A stretch of 64,000 nt of DNA from Rhodospirillales bacterium (GTDB taxonomy: Bacteria > Pseudomonadota > Alphaproteobacteria > Acetobacterales > Acetobacteraceae): positions 1 to 64,000 of the forward strand of contig JANXTF010000034.1 of assembly GCA_025352565.1 (NCBI GenBank). Direction: 5' to 3'. Every line of letters begins with the position of its first letter. Positions within the stretch are counted from its first letter, which is position 1. The notes below the pieces were generated by a model that saw nothing but the letters and a program-made list of their open reading frames with translations, was not told where the DNA came from and ran no database searches. The translations under genes were made by a program, and so were the position numbers. Positions 24,276 to 33,242 of the stretch are shown in pieces.

Positions 24276-25847
24276 ATGCTCCGCACCTCCCGCCGCGACC
24301 TCGTGGGGCTCGGCCTTGCCGCCGCGGCCCTGCCGCGCGTGGCCATCGCGCAAGCCGACACCCGCCCCAGCATCACAGTGGCGGTCCAGAAGATCACCAA
24401 CACCAACACGCTCGACACCCTGCTGGAGCAATCCAGCAACCCGAGCGAGCGCGTCACCAACTCCATCACTGAATTGCTGATCGGCCGCAACTATCAGGGG
24501 CAACTCCAGCGCGTCCCGGCGCTGGCCACCGCATGGCGGCGGATCGACGACCGCACCGTCGAATTGACGCTGCGGCGCGGCGTGAAGTTCCATGACGGCA
24601 CCGAGATGACAGCCGAGGACGTGGCGTTCAGCTTCGGACCCGAGCGCATGTTCGGCGGCGCCGGCAGCAAGAAGCTGCCCGCCGAGGTGCCCGCCGTCGC
24701 ACGCCGCCATTGGCCGGCGCTGAAAGCCGTCGAGATCGTCGATCCTTACACCGTGCGCTTCGTCAACAACACGCCCGACGTCACCATGGAAGGCCGTATC
24801 TCGGCCGGCGGCAGCGAGATCGTCTCGCGGCGCGGTTTCGAGGCGGCGCCCACCTGGATCGATTACGCCCGCAAGCCGGTCGGCACCGGCCCCTACAAGG
24901 TGCGCGAATACAAGGCCGACAACACCCTGACGCTCGACGCGCATGACGAGTACTGGGGCGGCCGTCCGCCGATCAGGACGCTCCGCTTCGTCGAAGCGCC
25001 GGAAGTCGCGGCGCGCGTCAACGGCCTGCTTTCCGGACTCTACGATTTCGCCTGCGACATTCCGCCCGACCAGATCGGCGAGATCGAGAAAAGCCCGAAA
25101 TTCGAGGTGCAGGGCGGCACCATCCTGAACCACCGCATCGTCAACTTCGACATGCACCACCCCGCCTTGCGCGATCCGCGCGTGCGCCTCGCCATGGCCC
25201 ACGCGATCGACGGCCAGGCCATCGTGGACAGCCTGTGGGCCGGCCGCACCCGCGTGCCGCCCGGCCTGCAATGGGAATTCTACGGCGACATGTTCGTATC
25301 GGGCTGGACCGTGCCGCCGACCGACGTTGCGCGCGCGAAAACGCTGTTGAAGGATGCGGGCTACAAAGGCGACCCGATCCCCTACCGGGTCCGCAACGAC
25401 TACTACACCGCCGAGATCTCCACCGCCCAGGTGCTGGTCGAAATGTGGCGCGAGGCCGGGCTCAACGTGGTGCTCGAGGTGAACGAGAACTGGTCCCAGG
25501 TGCTCGACACCAGGCGCCCGCGCGGGTTGCGCGACTGGTCCAACGCCGCCACCTTCGACGATCCGATGAGCAGCATCGTCAACCAGGAAGGCCCCAACGG
25601 CGCGCAGCAGCAGGTCGGCGAATGGACCAACGCCGAGATGAACGCGCTGTGCGGCACGATGGAAGCCAGCACCGACCGCGCGGCCCGCCGCGCGATGTTC
25701 GCCCGCATGTTGCAAATATGCGAACGAGACGACCCAGCCTACATCGTTCTGCACCAGAACGCGACGTTCACGGCCAAGCGCCGGGACATTCGCTGGAAGG
25801 CGGCGCCGGCGTTCGCGATGGACTTCCGCGCGGCGAACTGGGGTTAG
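24276..25847 (+). CDS. Orphan ABC transporter substrate-binding protein (peptide/nickel family 5)
   Basis: A 523-residue periplasmic binding protein of the DppA/OppA class. The N-terminus SRRDLVGLGLAAAALP is a probable Tat signal ending at AIAQA. Family features include LATAWRRIDDRTVELTLRRG, FHDGTEMTAEDV, VGTGPYKVREY and DAHDEYWGGRPPIRTLRF. It is a close paralogue of the protein at 41515-43137: both begin the mature region with ITVAVQKI and end with AMDFRA plus NWG. No permease or ATPase gene adjoins it, so it may feed the Opp system of the paralogue. GAGGAA precedes the ATG. Confidence 0.88.
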   Translation: MLRTSRRDLVGLGLAAAALPRVAIAQADTRPSITVAVQKITNTNTLDTLLEQSSNPSERVTNSITELLIGRNYQGQLQRVPALATAWRRIDDRTVELTLRRGVKFHDGTEMTAEDVAFSFGPERMFGGAGSKKLPAEVPAVARRHWPALKAVEIVDPYTVRFVNNTPDVTMEGRISAGGSEIVSRRGFEAAPTWIDYARKPVGTGPYKVREYKADNTLTLDAHDEYWGGRPPIRTLRFVEAPEVAARVNGLLSGLYDFACDIPPDQIGEIEKSPKFEVQGGTILNHRIVNFDMHHPALRDPRVRLAMAHAIDGQAIVDSLWAGRTRVPPGLQWEFYGDMFVSGWTVPPTDVARAKTLLKDAGYKGDPIPYRVRNDYYTAEISTAQVLVEMWREAGLNVVLEVNENWSQVLDTRRPRGLRDWSNAATFDDPMSSIVNQEGPNGAQQQVGEWTNAEMNALCGTMEASTDRAARRAMFARMLQICERDDPAYIVLHQNATFTAKRRDIRWKAAPAFAMDFRAANWG

Positions 25848-25853
25848 GCGGCG

Positions 25854-27602
25854 TCAGGCGGCGCGAAGATCGGCCACGACGCCTTCCATTTCGCCGGACA
25901 GGCGGCTGGACTCACGTGACAGAGCGGACGCGGCCGAGAGCACGCGGGTCGCCGCGTGTCCGGTATCGGTCGCGGCCTGACTCACGCCGGCGAAATGACT
26001 CGTCATGGCTTCGGTGCCGGCAGCGGTCTGGCGCAGGTTGCGGGCGATCTCTTCGGTCGCCACGCCTTGCGACACCACCGCCAGAGCCATGCCGGAGGCG
26101 CCGTCCCTCAACGCGGCGATCGTTTCCGTGATGCGGCGGATCGCAGCCACCGCCTCCTCCGTGGCACCTTGGATTTGTGCGATCTGGCCACGGATTTCAT
26201 CGGTCGCGCGCGCCGTCTGTTGCGCGAGGTTCTTCACCTCGGCCGCAACCACGGTAAAGCCGCGACCGGCTTCGCCCGCGCGCGCCGCCTCGATGGTGGC
26301 GTTCAGCGCCAGCAGATTGGTCTGCCCGGCAACCTTGTCGATCAGCCCGACCACGGCGCCGATCTTTTCCGCGGCCCGCGCCAGCGCGCGCACGATGCCG
26401 TCGGTATGCAGCGCCTCGTCCACGGCAAGCCCTGCCATCGTGGTGGATTGCGAGGCCTGCGCGCTGATCTCGGCGATCGTACCGGTCAGCTGAGCCGCCG
26501 ATGCCGCGACGCCCTCGACGGCCAAACTGGCCGCATCGGCGGCGAGGGTGACGGCGCGCACCCGCCTGCCCGCCTCGCCTGCCGTGGCGGACATCGCCTC
26601 GGCGGTGTCGTTCAACAGCGCGGCGGCCGCGGTCACCGCCGCAAGCGCGCTGCCGACGCTGGATTGCAGACGCTCCGCCAGACGCCGGGTTTCGGCACGG
26701 CGTTCCTCGCGCGTGGCCGCCTCGAGCGCGGCCGCGTCATGTCGGGCGTGATCGGCCGCCAGCAATCCGACCCGAAAGCCTTCGACGATGTGCGCCATCG
26801 CGCCGATTTCGTCGCGGCGCCTCGTGCCCGGTATCACGGTCAGGTAATCCCGCCCCGCCAAGCCACGCATCGCCTCGCGCAGCCTGCCGAAGGCCGCCAT
26901 GGTCCGGCTGGTGGCATACCCGAGCATTGTCACACCCACCGCCATGGCGGTGGCGCTCGCGCCGAGGGCGGTCCAGGTCATGCGTGCGAGCACATCGGAA
27001 ATTTCCGCTTGCCCGACACCGACATGCAGGAGGCCGATGATGCTGCCTTCATCATCGCGAATCGGGTCGTAGGCCGAGACGTAGGGATCGCCAAGAACAT
27101 CCGCCATGCCACGGTATGGCCTGCCTTCACGGAACAGCGCGTCATGCAAGGCTCCGGCGGGGAGCCGTGTGCCGACCGCGCGTTCCCCGTTCGGCAGGCG
27201 GAGCGTGGTCGCGGTACTGACGTCTCCGATGAAGATGGTGACCGTCCCGCCGATGACCGAACGGATATGATCGACCACCTCGTTGGCACCGTTCAGCGTC
27301 GTGGTTCCCGCAAGCAGCAGGCCGGATCGCACGGAGAACCGCGTGAACCCGCCTCCCAACAGCCCCCATGCGACCCGCATATCGACATCGAGGTCGCGTT
27401 GGGCGGTCTCGACGATGTTGCGCCTGACTTCCCGCAAGAGAATGCCCGCCGCGAGGCCGACGGAGAACATGACCGTGACGGCGCCGATCAGAACCAGCCG
27501 CGCGCTGAGCGACAGGCCTCGCCGCCGCTGGCGACGTTCCGCGATCGGCCAGTTCGTCGAAATCGAGCGGGGCATCGGCCACCATCCAAGGTTGCCACCC
27601 AT
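25854..27602 (-). CDS. Methyl-accepting chemotaxis protein with periplasmic sensor
   Basis: A 582-residue chemoreceptor. It has an N-terminal membrane helix ([20 protein letters not shown]), a periplasmic single-Cache-like domain to about residue 200 (including [23 protein letters not shown]), a second membrane helix, a HAMP linker near 235-290, and a cytoplasmic signalling hairpin. The hairpin tip contacting CheA/CheW reads [20 protein letters not shown]. The Cache dCache/sCache_3 type usually binds small organic acids. An internal ATG at 27575 is an alternative start. It stands alone, convergent with the preceding binding protein; no che genes are nearby. Confidence 0.88.
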   Translation of the reverse strand: MGGNLGWWPMPRSISTNWPIAERRQRRRGLSLSARLVLIGAVTVMFSVGLAAGILLREVRRNIVETAQRDLDVDMRVAWGLLGGGFTRFSVRSGLLLAGTTTLNGANEVVDHIRSVIGGTVTIFIGDVSTATTLRLPNGERAVGTRLPAGALHDALFREGRPYRGMADVLGDPYVSAYDPIRDDEGSIIGLLHVGVGQAEISDVLARMTWTALGASATAMAVGVTMLGYATSRTMAAFGRLREAMRGLAGRDYLTVIPGTRRRDEIGAMAHIVEGFRVGLLAADHARHDAAALEAATREERRAETRRLAERLQSSVGSALAAVTAAAALLNDTAEAMSATAGEAGRRVRAVTLAADAASLAVEGVAASAAQLTGTIAEISAQASQSTTMAGLAVDEALHTDGIVRALARAAEKIGAVVGLIDKVAGQTNLLALNATIEAARAGEAGRGFTVVAAEVKNLAQQTARATDEIRGQIAQIQGATEEAVAAIRRITETIAALRDGASGMALAVVSQGVATEEIARNLRQTAAGTEAMTSHFAGVSQAATDTGHAATRVLSAASALSRESSRLSGEMEGVVADLRAA

Positions 27603-27628
27603 TCAAACACCGCGAGGTGAACAGCCGG

Positions 27629-28903
27629 TTAAGCGGCGGCGATGCGCTCCAACCCGCCCATCCACGGCCGCAGCACATCCGGCACCAATATCGAGCCGTC
27701 CGCCTGCTGGTGATTCTCCATCACCGCGATCAGCGCGCGGCCGACCGCGACGCCCGAGCCGTTCAGCGTGTGGACATGGGCCACGTTCTTGCCTTCGGCG
27801 GCGCGAAAGCGGGCGTTCATGCGGCGCGCCTGGAAGTCGCGCATGTTCGAGCAGCTGCTGATCTCGCGCCAGGCCTGCTGGCCGGGCAGCCAGACTTCGA
27901 GGTCGAACGTCTTGGCCGCGCCAAAGCCGGTGTCGCCGGCGCACAGGACCATGCGGCGGAACGGCAGGCCGAGCAGTTCCAGCACGCGTTCGGCGCACCC
28001 CGTCATGCGCTCATGTTCGGCATCGCTCGTGTCGGGGCGCGCGATCGAGACCAGTTCGACCTTGCGGAACTGGTGCTGGCGCAACATGCCGCGCGTGTCA
28101 CGGCCCGAGGCGCCTGCCTCGCTGCGGAAGCAGTCCGACAGGGCTGCCACGCGCAGCGGCAGCGTCGTCTCGGCGATGATCTCGCCGGCCGCCATATTGG
28201 TCAGCGGCACTTCCGCGGTCGGGATCAGCCACCGGCCATCGGTGGTCTGGAACAGGTCCTCGGCGAACTTCGGCAGCTGGTTGGTGCCATACACCGAAGC
28301 GGAATTCACCAGCAGCGGCACGCACACCTCGTCGTAGCCGTGTTCGCGCGTGTGCAGGTCGATCATGAACTGGCCCAGCGCACGCTCCATGCGCGCCAGC
28401 GGGCCGCGCAGGATGGTGAAGCGGGCGCCGGCGATTTTCGACGCGGTGGCAAAATCCATCATGCCGAGCGTCTCGCCGAGCTCGAAATGCTGACGGGGCG
28501 CGAAGCCGAGATCCGTGGGCGTGCCGACCTGCCGAACCAGCCTGTTGGCGTCTTCGCCGAAACCGTCCGGCACCGCGGCGTCGAGCATGTTGGGAAGGCG
28601 ATCCAGGATCAGCCGGATTTCGGCGTCAAGCTCGGTGGCCCGGCTTTCCAGCGCCTCCATCTCGCGGCGCAGATCGCCCCCCTCGACCTCGGCGGCGGCG
28701 GTGTCCTCGCCACGGCGGCGCCCCTCCCCCACCTGCCGGCTGAGCGCGTTGCGCCGCGACTGGCGGTCCTGCAACGCGGTCTGGGCGGCGCGCCACTCCG
28801 TGTCATGCACCAGCAGCCTGTCCGACTCGGGCGCCATGCCGCGTCGTGCCAGTGCCGCGTCGAACGCCGCCGGGTCGGCGCGAATGGTGCGGATGTCGTG
28901 CAT
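27629..28903 (-). CDS. serS: Seryl-tRNA synthetase
   Basis: A 424-residue class II aminoacyl-tRNA synthetase charging tRNA-Ser (and tRNA-Sec where present). The N-terminal coiled-coil arm spans residues about 30-100 ([16 protein letters not shown]). The catalytic core has motif 2 [20 protein letters not shown], then [13 protein letters not shown], and motif 3 in [20 protein letters not shown]. Its start shares a base with the tatC stop (TGATG), so it is co-transcribed with the tat/scp genes, as in many alphaproteobacteria. An essential housekeeping gene with normal length. Confidence 0.97.
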   Translation of the reverse strand: MHDIRTIRADPAAFDAALARRGMAPESDRLLVHDTEWRAAQTALQDRQSRRNALSRQVGEGRRRGEDTAAAEVEGGDLRREMEALESRATELDAEIRLILDRLPNMLDAAVPDGFGEDANRLVRQVGTPTDLGFAPRQHFELGETLGMMDFATASKIAGARFTILRGPLARMERALGQFMIDLHTREHGYDEVCVPLLVNSASVYGTNQLPKFAEDLFQTTDGRWLIPTAEVPLTNMAAGEIIAETTLPLRVAALSDCFRSEAGASGRDTRGMLRQHQFRKVELVSIARPDTSDAEHERMTGCAERVLELLGLPFRRMVLCAGDTGFGAAKTFDLEVWLPGQQAWREISSCSNMRDFQARRMNARFRAAEGKNVAHVHTLNGSGVAVGRALIAVMENHQQADGSILVPDVLRPWMGGLERIAAA

Positions 28904-29685
28904 CAGTCTGCCAACGGCTTGGGTTCGACCAGCTTCGCCGTCAGGATCGAGATTTCGTACAGCCCGATCAGCGGAATCGCCAGGCCGAACTGCGTGATGA
29001 CGTCGGGCGGGGCCAGGATGGCGGCGATGATGAACATGCCGACATAGGCGTATTTGCGGTACTTCTTGAGCCCGGCGGACGAGACGATGCCCACCTTGGC
29101 CATCAGCGACAGCCCCACCGGCAACTGGAACGCGACCCCAAAGGCGAAGATCAGCTTCATCACCAGGTCGAGGTACTCGCCCACCTTCGGCATCAGCTGG
29201 ATCGGGATGCCGCCGCCGCCGGTCGGCGTCTCGAAGCTGAGGAAGAAGCGCCAGGCGGCGGGGAACACGAAATAATAGGCGAGCGCCGCGCCGGCCACGA
29301 AGAGCACCGGGGTCGCCGCCAGGAACGGCAGGAAGGCGCGCTTCTCGCTGCGGTACAGGCCGGGCGCGATGAACAGCCAGATTTGCGTCGCGATCACCGG
29401 GAAGGCGATGAAGGCGGCGCCGAAGAACGCGACCCGGATATAGGTGAAGAACGCCTCGTAAAGCTGCGTGTAGATCAGCGTGCGGTTATAGCCGCCCTTG
29501 CTTTCCAGGATGTCGGCCAGCGGCCTGGCCAGGAACGAATAAATCTCGGACGAGAAATGGTAGCAGATGAAGAACGCCACCATGAACGCCGCCCCCGACC
29601 ACAACAGGCGGCGGCGCAGTTCGACCAGATGCTCGAGCAGCGGCATCGGCTTGTCGTTGATGGTGTCTTCTTCGGTGGTGGCCAC
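28903..29685 (-). CDS. tatC: Sec-independent protein translocase subunit TatC
   Basis: A 260-residue inner membrane protein with six predicted helices that binds twin-arginine signal peptides. Features include the N-terminal cytoplasmic [16 protein letters not shown], which is the diagnostic region with the conserved glutamate, followed by [18 protein letters not shown] and [20 protein letters not shown]. It forms the receptor with TatB, encoded 15 bases upstream, and uses TatA for pore formation. Several binding proteins in this window carry RR-type signals and could be its clients. Confidence 0.96.
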   Translation of the reverse strand: MATTEEDTINDKPMPLLEHLVELRRRLLWSGAAFMVAFFICYHFSSEIYSFLARPLADILESKGGYNRTLIYTQLYEAFFTYIRVAFFGAAFIAFPVIATQIWLFIAPGLYRSEKRAFLPFLAATPVLFVAGAALAYYFVFPAAWRFFLSFETPTGGGGIPIQLMPKVGEYLDLVMKLIFAFGVAFQLPVGLSLMAKVGIVSSAGLKKYRKYAYVGMFIIAAILAPPDVITQFGLAIPLIGLYEISILTAKLVEPKPLAD

Positions 29686-29700
29686 TGGGGTGCTGTCCGG

Positions 29701-30171
29701 TCAGGCGGTGCGAGACGCCGAGGGTGGGATGAAGGCGGGAGGAACCGGCGGGCGCGCGATGGCGGGCGGGATGAAGGCGGGCAGGCCGTCCGGCGCATCG
29801 ACCGCGATGGGCGCCACGGCGACGGGTTCAGGCGGCAGGACGGGCGACGCGACGTCGTGGGCGGGGGTGGAGGCCGACAGATCGGCCAGCGGGTTCTCGT
29901 TCATGGTCCGCCGGATCGAGCCGTCGGAATCCACCGCGCGCTCAAGGGTGCCCTTGATGTCGAGGTTGCGCAGCTTGCTGAACTGGTCGCGGACCTCGCC
30001 GAGATCGGCGTCCTTGACCATCTCGTCCACATGGGTCTGGAACTCACCCGCCATGCGGCGCGCCTTCTTGATCATGGCGGCAACCGCCTTGATCGCGACA
30101 GGCAAATCTTTGGGGCCGATGGCGACGAGCGCCACGACGCCGATCAAGGCTATTTCGGTCCATTCGAACAT
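29701..30171 (-). CDS. tatB: Sec-independent protein translocase subunit TatB
   Basis: A 156-residue protein with the TatB plan: a short N-terminal membrane helix (EIALIGVVALVAIG), the hinge GPKDLP with the acidic residue in TatB fashion, an amphipathic helix (VAAMIKKARRMAGEFQTHV), and a long Pro/Ala-rich tail. TatA would show FG near the hinge instead. Its start overlaps the scpB 3-prime end by 22 bases. No tatA gene lies beside it, which is unusual because the common alphaproteobacterial order is scpB-tatA-tatB-tatC. Confidence 0.93.
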   Translation of the reverse strand: MFEWTEIALIGVVALVAIGPKDLPVAIKAVAAMIKKARRMAGEFQTHVDEMVKDADLGEVRDQFSKLRNLDIKGTLERAVDSDGSIRRTMNENPLADLSASTPAHDVASPVLPPEPVAVAPIAVDAPDGLPAFIPPAIARPPVPPAFIPPSASRTA

Positions 30172-30773
30172 GGTGGCTCGTTATCAGGATTGGCGGGTGC
30201 GCGCGACTCTGGGGGTTCGCGCGCTTCGGAGGAGGCTACGGTCTCGGTAGGCGGGAACGGGTCCGCCAGCAAATCCTCGCGCCGGGGCAGGTCGCGCAGG
30301 TCGCGCAAGTTGAACTGGGCCAGGAAGGCCGGCGTGGTCGCCCACAAGGTCGGCCGTCCCGGCGCCTCCTTGCGGCCGCGCGGCGCGATCAGCCCGGCCT
30401 CCAGCAGCGCGTCCATGGTGGCCTGGGAGAGGCTGGCGCCGCGGATTTCCTCGATCTCGGGGCGGGTGACGGGCTGGTGGTAGGCCACGATCGCCAGCGT
30501 CTCCATCGCCACGCGCGGCAGGCGGCGGGGCATCTGGACCACGCGGCGAAGCTGGGCCGCAAGGTCGGGCGCGGTGCGGAACTGCCAGCCGCCGCCCACC
30601 TCGGCCAATTCCACGCCGCGCCCGGCGGTCCGCTCGCGCAGGGCCGCCAGCACCGCCTCCGCCTCCACGCCATCCGGCAGCAATTGGCCGAGCGCCCGGG
30701 CCGTGACCGGGGACGCGGAGGCGAACACCAACGCCTCCGCAAGCCGCAGATGCTCGTCGGCAATTTCGCTCAT
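30150..30773 (-). CDS. scpB: Segregation and condensation protein B
   Basis: A 207-residue protein with two winged-helix domains that dimerises and joins ScpA and SMC in the chromosome condensin. The core contains LRLAEALVFASASPVTARAL, the PRRLPRVAMETLAIVAYHQP block that is the family signature, and IRGASLSQATMDALLEAGLI. The ATG at 30773 overlaps the scpA stop by four bases (ATGA), so the partners are translationally coupled. The C-terminal tail after about residue 170 is Pro/Glu-rich and disordered. Confidence 0.95.
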   Translation of the reverse strand: MSEIADEHLRLAEALVFASASPVTARALGQLLPDGVEAEAVLAALRERTAGRGVELAEVGGGWQFRTAPDLAAQLRRVVQMPRRLPRVAMETLAIVAYHQPVTRPEIEEIRGASLSQATMDALLEAGLIAPRGRKEAPGRPTLWATTPAFLAQFNLRDLRDLPRREDLLADPFPPTETVASSEAREPPESRAPANPDNEPPCSNGPK

Positions 30774-31540
30774 GGTGCCTCGGCCGCCGCCCCGGCGCGG
30801 ACCAGGATGGGGCCGAACGCCTCCTGCTGACGCAGGCGCAGATGGCCGTCGCGCGCCAGTTCCAGCCCAGCGATCAACGTGCTCGCCAGCGCGGCGCGGC
30901 GCGCGAGCGGCGTGCCCGCCAAGTCCGGCAGGTCCGGCAGGAAAAGCTCCAGGCTGGCCCAATCCGGCACGCTGCCCAGCAGGCTCGCCAGCCGCGCCAG
31001 GGCGTCCTGCACGCTCCAGTATGTCACCGGGACCGGCCGGTAGGCGCGGGTGCCGGCCGCGCGGTGCAGGGCGGCCAGATAGGCGCGCATCAGGCCGGGC
31101 AGGTCGGCGGCGAGGCGGGAACGGTCGATATCCGCCAAATCCTCGGGCACCGCGCGCGCGAACACGTCGAAGCCGAGTGTGGGGCGCTGGGCGAGCCATG
31201 CGGAGAGCGCGCGCACGGCTTGCAGGTCGCGCAGGCGGGAGGCGAGGGTTTCGGCGGCAAGCTCCGCCTCCTCCGCCTCGGGGCCGGACGGCAGCAGCAG
31301 GCGGGATTTGAGCCAGGTGAGCCAGGCGGCCATCACCAGCCAGTCGGCCGCCAGTTCCAGCCGCACGCGGCGGGCGCCCTCGATGACGGCCAGAAACTGC
31401 TCGACCAGCGACAGGATCGAGATGCGCGCGAGGTCGAGTTTTTGTGCGCGCGCGAGGTCGAGCAGCAGGTCCATCGGGCCGTCGAAGCCGTCGAGATGCA
31501 GCACCAGCGCGTCGGTGGGGCCGTCTTCAGCCACCGACAT
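30770..31540 (-). CDS. scpA: Segregation and condensation protein A
   Basis: A 256-residue kleisin bridging the SMC head domains. The N-terminal signature LHLDGFDGPMDLLLDLARAQ is followed by LVEQFLAVIEGARRVRLELA and the helix AADWLVMAAWLTWLKSRLLL, all typical of ScpA. The C-terminal winged-helix region is shorter in pattern but present (LASTLIAGLELARDGHLRLRQ). The start at 31540 is chosen over an upstream Cys-rich extension. It overlaps the M50 protease gene by 14 bases, part of a tightly packed operon with nagZ upstream and scpB downstream. Confidence 0.95.
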   Translation of the reverse strand: MSVAEDGPTDALVLHLDGFDGPMDLLLDLARAQKLDLARISILSLVEQFLAVIEGARRVRLELAADWLVMAAWLTWLKSRLLLPSGPEAEEAELAAETLASRLRDLQAVRALSAWLAQRPTLGFDVFARAVPEDLADIDRSRLAADLPGLMRAYLAALHRAAGTRAYRPVPVTYWSVQDALARLASLLGSVPDWASLELFLPDLPDLAGTPLARRAALASTLIAGLELARDGHLRLRQQEAFGPILVRAGAAAEAP

Positions 31541-32234
31541 CGTTCCCCGACAGGCGCAGCACAAGATCGAGCGCCCGCGGCAGCACGTTGTTCAGCGCGG
31601 CCCCCACCGGGTCGAACGCGATGCCGAACTCGCGCAGCGCCTGGGGCAGCAGGAACACCACCATCAGCACCACGAAGATGCCGGCACGTTCCGTGCGCGC
31701 CCAGATGCGCGCGGCGGGCAAAGGCAGCAGCCCCACCGCGATGCGCCCGCCATCGAGCGGCGGAATCGGCAGCAGGTTGAACAGGCCGAGCACGAGGTTG
31801 TAGCCGATGAACGCGCCCAGGAACTCGGCGGCGGGGTGCGTGGCGTCGTCGGGCAGGAGTTCGAGCCCGTGCCACGCCAGCCCACCCAGCCAGGCGAGGC
31901 AGAAATTCATCAGCGGCCCGGCGGCGGCCACCAGCATCATGCCCCGGCGCGGGTCGCGGAACCGCCAGGCGGCGACCGGCACGGGCTTGGCCCAGCCGAA
32001 CATGAAGCCGACATGGCCCATGGTCAGCAGTTGGGACACGAGCAAAAAGCCCGGCAGCAGGATGGTGCCGACGCGATCGACATGCACCAGCGGGTTCAGC
32101 GACAGCCTTCCTGCGAGCTTGGCGGTGTCGTCGCCCAGCGCCCATGCAGCATAGCCATGCGCCGCCTCGTGCAGCGTGATGGCCAGGATCGCCGGGATCG
32201 CGGCCAGCGCGAAAGAGAGGATGGTGTCGATCAA
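31527..32234 (-). CDS. Site-2 protease family membrane metalloprotease (M50)
   Basis: A protein of about 235 residues with several membrane helices. The zinc site is TLHEAAHGYAAW near residue 20 (HExxH) with the third ligand in NLLPIPPLDGG (LDG motif). This short form without PDZ domains matches the Rhomboid-adjacent FtsH-like/YwhC subgroup of site-2 proteases. The likely start is TTG at 32234, which forms a TTGA overlap with the nagZ stop; no ATG lies near the first helix. Substrates are unknown. It is an insertion relative to the usual nagZ-scpA adjacency, and may serve envelope stress signalling. Confidence 0.87.
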   Translation of the reverse strand: MIDTILSFALAAIPAILAITLHEAAHGYAAWALGDDTAKLAGRLSLNPLVHVDRVGTILLPGFLLVSQLLTMGHVGFMFGWAKPVPVAAWRFRDPRRGMMLVAAAGPLMNFCLAWLGGLAWHGLELLPDDATHPAAEFLGAFIGYNLVLGLFNLLPIPPLDGGRIAVGLLPLPAARIWARTERAGIFVVLMVVFLLPQALREFGIAFDPVGAALNNVLPRALDLVLRLSGNDVGG

Positions 32235-33217
32235 GAGAGCAGCGTCGTCCGTTCGCGTTCCAGTTCGCCCCCGTCTAGCGCCAAAACATGGGCGCAAGCG
32301 AGGGCCGCCGCGCGGGCGAGCCTCGAAACGGCCACGGGCGTGAGCGCTGGCACCGCCGCCAGCACCGCCCGGTTGTCCGCCATGTCGCCAGGGCAATGCA
32401 GCGCGATGTCGCAGCCGGCGGCGATCGCCGCGACGGCCCGCTCCGCCGGGGGCCCGGACAAAGCGCGCATGGCGAGGTCGTCGCTCACCAGCACGCCATC
32501 GAACCCGATCCGCGTCCGAATCGTGCCCGCGATGACACGCAGGGACAGCGTGGCCGGCCGCGACGGGTCGAGGGCCGCGAACACCACATGGGCGGTCATC
32601 ATCCAGGGCAGGTCGGCGTTGGCCGCGAACGGCGCGAGATCATCCGCGAGGTCCACCGCCGCGACGGTCGGCAGCGCGAGATGGGTGTCGAGGCCGGCCC
32701 GGCCATGGCCGGGCGCGTGCTTGCCGACCGGCTGGATGCCGGCGGCCAGCAATCCTTGCGCCATCGCCCGGCCCAGCGTGGCCACCCGCGAGGGATCGGT
32801 CCCGAACGAACGGTCGCCCACCACGTCGCTGGCGCCTTCGTGCAACAGATCGAGCACCGGCGCGCACACCACGTCGAACCCGGCATCGGCGCAATCGAGC
32901 CCGATCAGCGCCCCGGTGATCCAGGCGGCGCGATGCGCGTCCGGGTCAGGCAGCCCGCCGATCCGGCCGGCGGAAGGATGCGCGCGCCAGTGCGGCGGCC
33001 GCAGGCGGGCGACGCGGCCCCCTTCCTGGTCCACCATCAGCACGGCACATGGCGGCAGCACGCGGCGGAGCGCGGCGTTGAGCGCACGCAGCTGCACCGG
33101 GTCCGCCACGTTGCGCGCGAAAAGGATCACGCCCGCCGGAGGGCAGGCGCGAAGCAGGTCGGCTTCGTCAGGAGTGAGGACTAAGCCGGAAATTCCGACG
33201 ATCGCGGCGAGGGTCAC
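32231..33217 (-). CDS. nagZ: Beta-N-acetylhexosaminidase, GH3
   Basis: A 328-residue cytoplasmic glycosidase that removes N-acetylglucosamine from GlcNAc-anhydro-muropeptides in wall recycling. Family blocks are MVDQEGGRVARLRPPHW, the GKHAPGHGRAGLDTH loop carrying the His-Asp acid/base dyad (usually KHFPGHG), and the nucleophile aspartate in FDGVLVSDDLAMRAL. No signal peptide. It heads the scp/tat operon in Alphaproteobacteria and here is joined to the protease by TTGA. Its product, anhydro-MurNAc after amidase action, is the substrate of AnmK encoded at 19411-20571. Confidence 0.95.
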   Translation of the reverse strand: MTLAAIVGISGLVLTPDEADLLRACPPAGVILFARNVADPVQLRALNAALRRVLPPCAVLMVDQEGGRVARLRPPHWRAHPSAGRIGGLPDPDAHRAAWITGALIGLDCADAGFDVVCAPVLDLLHEGASDVVGDRSFGTDPSRVATLGRAMAQGLLAAGIQPVGKHAPGHGRAGLDTHLALPTVAAVDLADDLAPFAANADLPWMMTAHVVFAALDPSRPATLSLRVIAGTIRTRIGFDGVLVSDDLAMRALSGPPAERAVAAIAAGCDIALHCPGDMADNRAVLAAVPALTPVAVSRLARAAALACAHVLALDGGELERERTTLLS

Positions 33218-33242
33218 GCGCGGCGTGTAGCATGCCTCCGCC

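Noticed and set aside
22953-25754. 933-codon minus-strand open frame opposite the MFS and binding-protein genes
   Set aside because: No recognisable domain and a Gly/Arg/His-rich composition; the plus strand carries two well-defined transport proteins.
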